From Lactuca virosa (lineage: Eukaryota; Streptophyta; Magnoliopsida; Asterales; Asteraceae), in contig CAKMRJ010005523.1 of the NCBI GenBank assembly GCA_928212115.1, forward strand, positions 240,629,899-240,693,898: DNA of 64,000 nucleotides. Reading direction: 5' to 3'. Below are positions 58,530 through 64,000 of the stretch, in pieces. The translations under genes and the position numbers were made by a program. The notes under the pieces were generated by a model. The model was not told the origin of the DNA and did not search any database. It was given only the letters and a program-made list of their open reading frames with translations. Positions within the stretch are counted from its first letter, which is position 1. Each line of letters begins with the position of its first letter.

Positions 58530-60426
58530 TGAACTTATAGAGTGTGTGATTTTCTTGGAATGAGATTATGTGTGATTAATTACTTTGAATGTGAAAGGGT
58601 GTGGGGGTTTCAAATGCATGAGGTGTTGGCAAATTTTTATGGGGGTTTCAAATGCATGAGATTCAAGAAAAAATGCTAGCTTTATAAGTATGTATGATGT
58701 ATGATATAGATAGATAGATATAGATATATAGATATAGATGATTTGCAAATGGCTGAACTATCTACAAGAACCAAATAAAAACAAAACAAAGAAAACAGAG
58801 AAGCATTTTATCTTCAAAAAACCATTTATAATAAAAAAAACATAATGCTTATAGGCAATTGCAACATAGATATTTTAAATAGACAAACCAAACAGAAAAA
58901 ACATTTAAGAAACCAACCTGATGAGATTATAGAGGTCCTTGTTGGTGTAATTTTCAATCCGAAGAGATAAAACAGAGTGTCTATGTGATTGATGTCCACC
59001 TGATTGAAAAAGGAGGATAACTGCTTCTTCTACACTATACACAATTTTTTTACATAAAACTATACCACCATTTGTATATAATCCCATTAAATTCTTGAGA
59101 TTGTCATCCATCAAATTACAATCCATAGAAAAGGCACATGATAATATTTTACATTGTTGCCCAATCATAGCACACAAGATAAATTATCAATAAAATTTGT
59201 GAAAAACCTCAATATTGTGGTTATAACACAATTACATAGTTTATAAGTTGGCACCGCCCATAGTTGGAATCAATGCTTCAATTTCTCATATAAGACTATC
59301 ATTCACCACTTCATCTTCATCCAAAACATGACATTTAGTTAACCTGTTGTTTATATGACAATCATGTGGGGGAAGCAAATAATATTGCATAAATAGAAAA
59401 TATTTCAACAACCATGGATATGTTATGCATTTCGGCTATCACCCCAAATTAATTTGAATTAAATTTATTTTACGGACTAGTCAAGCAATTAGGTCAAGAC
59501 AAAAAGCTCCAATTATGTGATGCTTTTTTTAAACGAAATAAACATAGAGATTTTAGAATGTAAAAGAACCTAAAAAACCTAGATTAAACAAATAAAACCA
59601 GGATAAACAGTGCAAACAAGACCATATATAACATGAAAACAACAGATCAAGTTTCTAAACATAAACAAGAATATGAAACAAGTTGTATTGTAAATTGCAT
59701 CAGGTTAGGTTATGGTATAAAAATGCAACAAAGTCGAATACCTGTAAATCACAATAAATTGTTGGCGATCTTTAATCCCTTTGTTGCAACCAAGGGAGAC
59801 GAGATCACGAGATTAACTAACTTGTCAGAGAGGATACTATGATTGAGCAGTGGAGCAGCATACATAAAGGAGGAGAAAGGAGCAACAAAAGAAGGAGGGA
59901 AAAGTAACATGGCGGAGAAGAGGATTTTTTTTGTTTTCCCCTTTTTAAAATTTTAGGGACGATTGAGAAGAGGGAATTTTAAAATTTTAGATAATTTATT
60001 TTACTCATTTTTGCATCTTGTGGTTTTATTAAAATTGTTATTATTATTTCTAAGCACAGTACATGAATAACCGTCTTCTCATTTATCACCGTTCGATCGC
60101 TTCAACTTTCAATCACAACCGCTATAATTAGCTATTTACAAGTTTTTTTTAGAAGTTATCGATCTCAGCCACACCATTGTCTTCAACCTCCCACTACTTC
60201 TTCAACCTCCCAGTCGTTAACCTCCAACTTCTCTATGTATCCTTCTAGAAAATCCTCTTCTCCTTCTTGCCGCTCCAATGTAAATCGGTAACTGATTAGG
60301 CACAATGCTCAATCTCCTCTATATAAGGGTTATCATTCTCACTAATTCATTCCATGTTTCTAACAATTGATTCCGTTATCTAAAGAAATATGGATGTAAA
60401 GGTGTCTGAAATCTCTTCACTGGAGG

Positions 60427-60600
60427 CACTACAAGAAAAATGACTTACAGTCACACCAAAAAAGTGTGACCATATGCGTATAGTGACATTTTATTTTTTC
60501 ACTGAAAGTGTGACGGAAGGTGGCGCCATCGTATGGGTCTTATGGTCACTTTAAAATGTAGTGTCCGTATGATATGAAAACATGTGGCCGTATTATAAAA
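60427..60600. mobile_element. CACTA transposon terminus (family 2)
   Basis: CACTACAAGAAAAATGAC at 60427 matches the common plant CACTA terminal repeat. It is followed by many GTGTGACC/GGTCAC-type subterminal motifs in both orientations up to about 61150. Coding remnants of CACTA type follow at 61844-62261. The partner terminus was not found before the window ends. Confidence 0.75.
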
Positions 60601-61843
60601 GTGTGGCAAATGTGTACGAAATTTTGTTCGTTAAATATCTAATATTGTAGCGTTAAACTGTCAGTAGTCACATTTATTTAGTATATGTGGTGACTGTATA
60701 TCACCAACTTGCGACATTCATGATGTTTTAGTGTAGTTGTTTTCTTTTATATTGTCACACACTTTAAATTTTACTAAGACTATTGTGTATCTTTTGTAAA
60801 CATGTAATTATGGTGAGTGTGACCATGTTTGCTAAATGGCCACATGTAATTACTTCCATAAGTGGCGAATTGCTAATTATTAGTCACAACAAACAATCAA
60901 TTTTTGTGACTATAACCTACCGTATAGAGACACACAATTAAGTGAAATACAATTATAAGTATTATAAAGACACACGTTTTGTTAAAATTAAGGATTATTC
61001 GGTATCGTATTAAGACTATTGGGTATATTTTAGACACATATAATTACGGTGAACATGTCCATGTTCGGTAAATGGACACATATAATTAATGATGTAAGTG
61101 ACGATTTGCTAGTATTTAGTCTCAACAACAATCAATTATGGTATTTATTTGCCACATAAATTGTTTTTCATGTTGTTATTGTTTAACTTAGTCACAAAAA
61201 CTTTAGAATAAACATCATTTTAAATCAATTGTAGTCTCATAATTCTTGTATATTATGTCTATTGTTAACCATTTAGCCACACGTTAAAAAATGATGTAAA
61301 GTAACCATTGTATACTTTTTGAGACACTGAAAACCTATAAAACATGGCAAAATTTATATTAAAGCCACTTTAATTTACTATTTATTGTTAGTTTTTCTAC
61401 ATTGTAGACACATCAAAATAATTTAAATTAAAGTAACGAAACCCAACAATGTGAAACAAAAGCAAAATTCATAATTTGATATTAGTAATAATTGAAATCC
61501 AAATCCATACATTACATTCCTAATTAAAATTGCAAAAAAAAAAAGAAAATTGTCCTAATTTCAAGAATTTAAATAATGGTAAAAAATCAAACACATCATA
61601 AAACCAAAACCTAAACATAACTAGGCATTCATATTGTTTGTATTGCTCCTTGTCTTCTTGAGAAGGGCATCTAGATGAAATGTAAGTTGGTTTCCTTTTC
61701 GTTGAGTTTTGATGTGATATAATTTCTAGTACCTATAACAACAACATTGAAACCAAAAAAATGAGTTCATCATAAACTTAGTATACTACTTTATGAAGAA
61801 AATAAAGTGTAATGCACAAAGTAGTGAACATAATTAAACAAAC

Positions 61844-62261
61844 CTTTGACTCGGTTCGCACAAGGTATTTTGGCCATGGAACAAAACTTTTATATGCATC
61901 CTCAACTAATATGAATTCTCCAGTTTTATGGGGTAGAAATGCATGTTTTATTACCACTTCATCAATGGAAACTTTATAGCAATCATCTTGTAGAAGAACT
62001 CTATGAATGAATTTTCTTTCTGATGATAAGTGAACGGTACCACGAGCAACGATGTTCCTTTTATACGGATATGATAGACTACACTTGATTGGCTACAATG
62101 ACAAGTAATATTAGAATCAGAAAAAAAGACAGAAATGTATATTCAACATGTAAATAAACACTGACCTGGTGAAGGGGTTTATTTGGTGAAACTTTTGGTA
62201 TGTCATGATTGATAGTGGCAGTCTTAGACTCAACAGCTTTTCTGGTGGGTTTTGTATTTGC
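61844..62261 (-). pseudogene. CACTA-encoded protein, DUF8039-like C-terminal domain
   Basis: Two exons on the minus strand with good splice borders. 62166-62261 (32 codons, Lys/Pro-rich, ending NKPLHQ) joins 61844-62092 (83 codons) in frame across a 73-bp intron. The second exon reads ARGTVHLSSERK, then DDCYKVSIDEV and PWPKYLV. I recognise this as the domain found at the C-terminus of plant CACTA proteins, which follows GTV(H) with ...DCYKVSIDEVV. No stop occurs inside the two exons. Further exons are likely upstream (about 62357-62418) and downstream (61620-61734) but their borders are uncertain. Confidence 0.62.
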
Positions 62262-62418
62262 CTAATATAAAGATTTAAGACATATATATAAAATTATATT
62301 TTAATATAAAAGATAAATTAAACGTATTGAAAACTGTAAAGTTAGTATATACTACTGTTGCAGATTTCATGGAAATCAATTCTGTATCGGGAGTTGTAGT
62401 TGGAGATTTGCAACTTAA

Positions 62419-63374
62419 CAGCCTTCACCATTGCTTTGACCGATGTGGACTATCCGTTGATTTGACTTTTATCAATTTTATGTTAAACAGGGCTTAGAAC
62501 TTGTCTAGAAGTGCCACCAGTCCACCACCTGCTTATTGACCATGTAATTTATCAAGTAACTACATAACTTTAGTCTTTATGTATATAAAAATGTCATGAA
62601 AACTAGAACTCTACTTTCATTCAGCAAACATATACCTAGAAGTATCATCTATATTGTCTTCATCTTATTAAACATAAGGAAAAATAAGATCAAATGAGAG
62701 TCTTAAGGAAGCCATGACTGATGGCTAAATTTAAGAATATAAATATGTACCCTAACTTCATAACATTACAGACTTACAGTAAAACATATACTTGAACTAA
62801 AACAAACTATGCTCACCAATTTCTCATTATTATTTTCTGTTAGATTATGCCCCTTCAATACTTACCACCTATAGAATTATGCTTAATTCTAATGTCACAT
62901 GTGAATCGACCTATCCTTGAATCCTACAAAAACTAGATCAATAACCAGTTGAAGAACAGAAAGCAAGAAAAGCAATATAAAAGATGTCAATAAGTGTTGG
63001 GACGACGGATGATTGAAGAAACTCTTATAGTTGTTATGAAAAGCAATATAAAAGATGATTAGTCCTCAAAAAACACATTCATGAAAAGCAATATCTGGGA
63101 TATATTCAAGAAAAGCAATATATGGGGATTCCAATTTATGTAGGTGTTTTATTTCCATTCATCTCTTACAGCATTGTGGATGTTTTTCATTGAGGAGTTT
63201 TATCAAACACTTGGTGTTCATAAAAACAGACACCTCATATTAAACAATCAAAAGCATATGAAAACCCCCTAAAACACAGTATAATCTATAAAGTTATTTA
63301 ATAATATCTACTACTAGATAATCAAAAATAATCATTAAATATGGACACAGTCAGAAAGCAAGTAAAGCAACTAC
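62419..63374. other. AT-rich sequence between CACTA remnant and the right-edge gene candidate
   Basis: No coding region was recognised. The CACTA 3' or 5' boundary should fall here or beyond. Confidence 0.3.
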
Positions 63375-63800
63375 CGTGTTTTGGATATGCAATTGAGAAG
63401 ATGAGCAAGAAGAAGTCGTAAGTTTCTATTGTAAAGTAGATAAACTCGTATGTGACTTCATTGCTCCTGAGCTCCTCTTTCTCATCTTCACTCCATTTAC
63501 TTGATGGGTACCATGGTCTACCCCTGGCTACTAGTTGGTTCCACCGTATGATGGTTCTACAGATAAAGTGAAACATAAGTGGTGACAGTTTAGTAGTGGT
63601 AAAGCGTGAAGGTAAAGGTGAAGCTTTCTAGAGAGAGAGAGAGAGAGAGAGAGAGAACCTGTCGTTTGTCTTCCCCCGCCAATCTAGGATCTGTGTCATC
63701 GCAAATACATCAATGGGAAAATAACTACAAGAAAATGTTGAAATTGAGAAATATAAGGTGTATCGATCGAATTTGAAGAAGATACAAACCTGATTTTCAT
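63375..63800 (-). CDS. Possible 5' exons of an unidentified minus-strand gene
   Basis: Three exons with consistent GT/AG borders can be joined on the minus strand: 63790-63800 (MKIS start, ATG at 63798-63800), 63659-63724 and 63375-63556. They form one frame of about 86 codons, including DWRGKTNDRTIIRWNQLV and RGRPWYPSSKWSEDEKEEL. The second intron contains (GA)n at 63630-63656. I do not recognise the family. The high content of Trp, Arg and Glu and the clean splice sites favour real coding sequence over chance. It may be a fragment carried by the adjacent CACTA element, or a host gene continuing into its sequence. The last exon border is the least certain. Confidence 0.35.
63630..63656. repeat. 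(GA)n microsatellite
   Basis: About 27 bp of GA repeat within a predicted intron of the right-edge gene candidate. Confidence 0.95.
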
Positions 63801-64000
63801 TTATATGTACTGAATATTTCGGAATTGCATTGCTTCATGTGTCTATTTGGTTATTTAAAGAATGATGATTTCTCCTTTCACTGTACAATCAGAAACACGG
63901 GCGAGGCTTAACCAGACCTTGGTTTCTCTTAGCATAGATACCGACTCTGACGTCTCTCTTCCCCTCCTCTCCACTTCTGATTAATTCTCATTTTCCCTCC

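Larger units (their letters stand above)
56196..60426. other. AT-rich repeat-derived sequence, no recognised genes
   Basis: Contains the (TTA)n tract (57049-57084), the 532-bp duplication (57466-58529), a GATA/TAGA repeat (about 58705-58740) and several copies of a boundary-like phrase, TTTCAAATG-ATGNGGTG (56060, 56110, 57015, 57980, 58515, 58608, 58645). A 90-codon open frame on the minus strand at 58905-59177 has no recognised family. Confidence 0.4.

Noticed and set aside
58905..59177. 90-codon open frame on the minus strand
   Set aside because: No recognised motif, splice context or codon pattern; length is compatible with chance.
63725..63738. ACTACAAGAAAATG, resembling the CACTA terminus at 60427
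   Set aside because: Same orientation rather than inverted, lacks the leading C, and coincides with a predicted splice acceptor. Probably chance.

Overview
This is nuclear DNA of a flowering plant. A single-exon AHL-type AT-hook gene sits among nested LTR retrotransposons, CACTA transposon remnants and AT-rich intergenic DNA. Several LTRs carry dispersed palindromes of the type CTCGNCGAG, ACGGCCGT and GTACGC..GCGTAC. From memory I associate these with Asteraceae, particularly Lactuca; that assignment is an inference and was not tested.

Layout. (1) 1-8515: a young Ty3/gypsy chromovirus (Tekay/Del-like) on the + strand, whose 5' LTR is cut by the window edge. It inserted into a minus-strand Ty1/copia element, of which the gag and integrase parts survive at 8516-15000. 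That copia element was also hit by a 2.7-kb solo LTR (10159-12905, target-site duplication TTGGG). (2) 15000-17200: an LTR-like fragment, an array of short palindromes with a period of about 23 bp, and undetermined repeat sequence containing a perfect 28-bp palindrome. (3) 17201-22051: a compact copia element with intact termini (ATATT duplication) and broken reading frames. (4) About 22161-44863: an old minus-strand LTR element with no recognisable coding capacity. It hosts a complete 10.9-kb gypsy element (23052-33942, CCAAC), a complete 3.6-kb non-autonomous LTR element (37188-40819, GTAAC) and, within its own 5' LTR, a solo LTR (43047-44685, ATTTC). (5) 44864-48000: very AT-rich intergenic DNA with a decayed long-period repeat. 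(6) 48287-49099: the AHL gene, the only clearly intact protein gene. (7) 49100-64000: AT-rich DNA with a SINE-like unit, termini and transposase remnants of two CACTA families, a Helitron-like end, two direct duplications and, at the right edge, a possible 5' part of an unidentified minus-strand gene.

No prokaryotic-style system, CRISPR array, rRNA or canonical tRNA gene was seen. The most interesting structure is in the retroelements. Unrelated palindrome families form two clusters flanking the TATA region in several LTRs. LTRs of two types carry splice-like signals that would remove long leader introns. The 10.9-kb gypsy element has an extra 204-codon reading frame upstream of gag, now broken by four stops. 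Insertion order can be read from the target-site duplications: the copia element at 8.5-15 kb and the element at 22-45 kb are the old hosts; the others are later arrivals.
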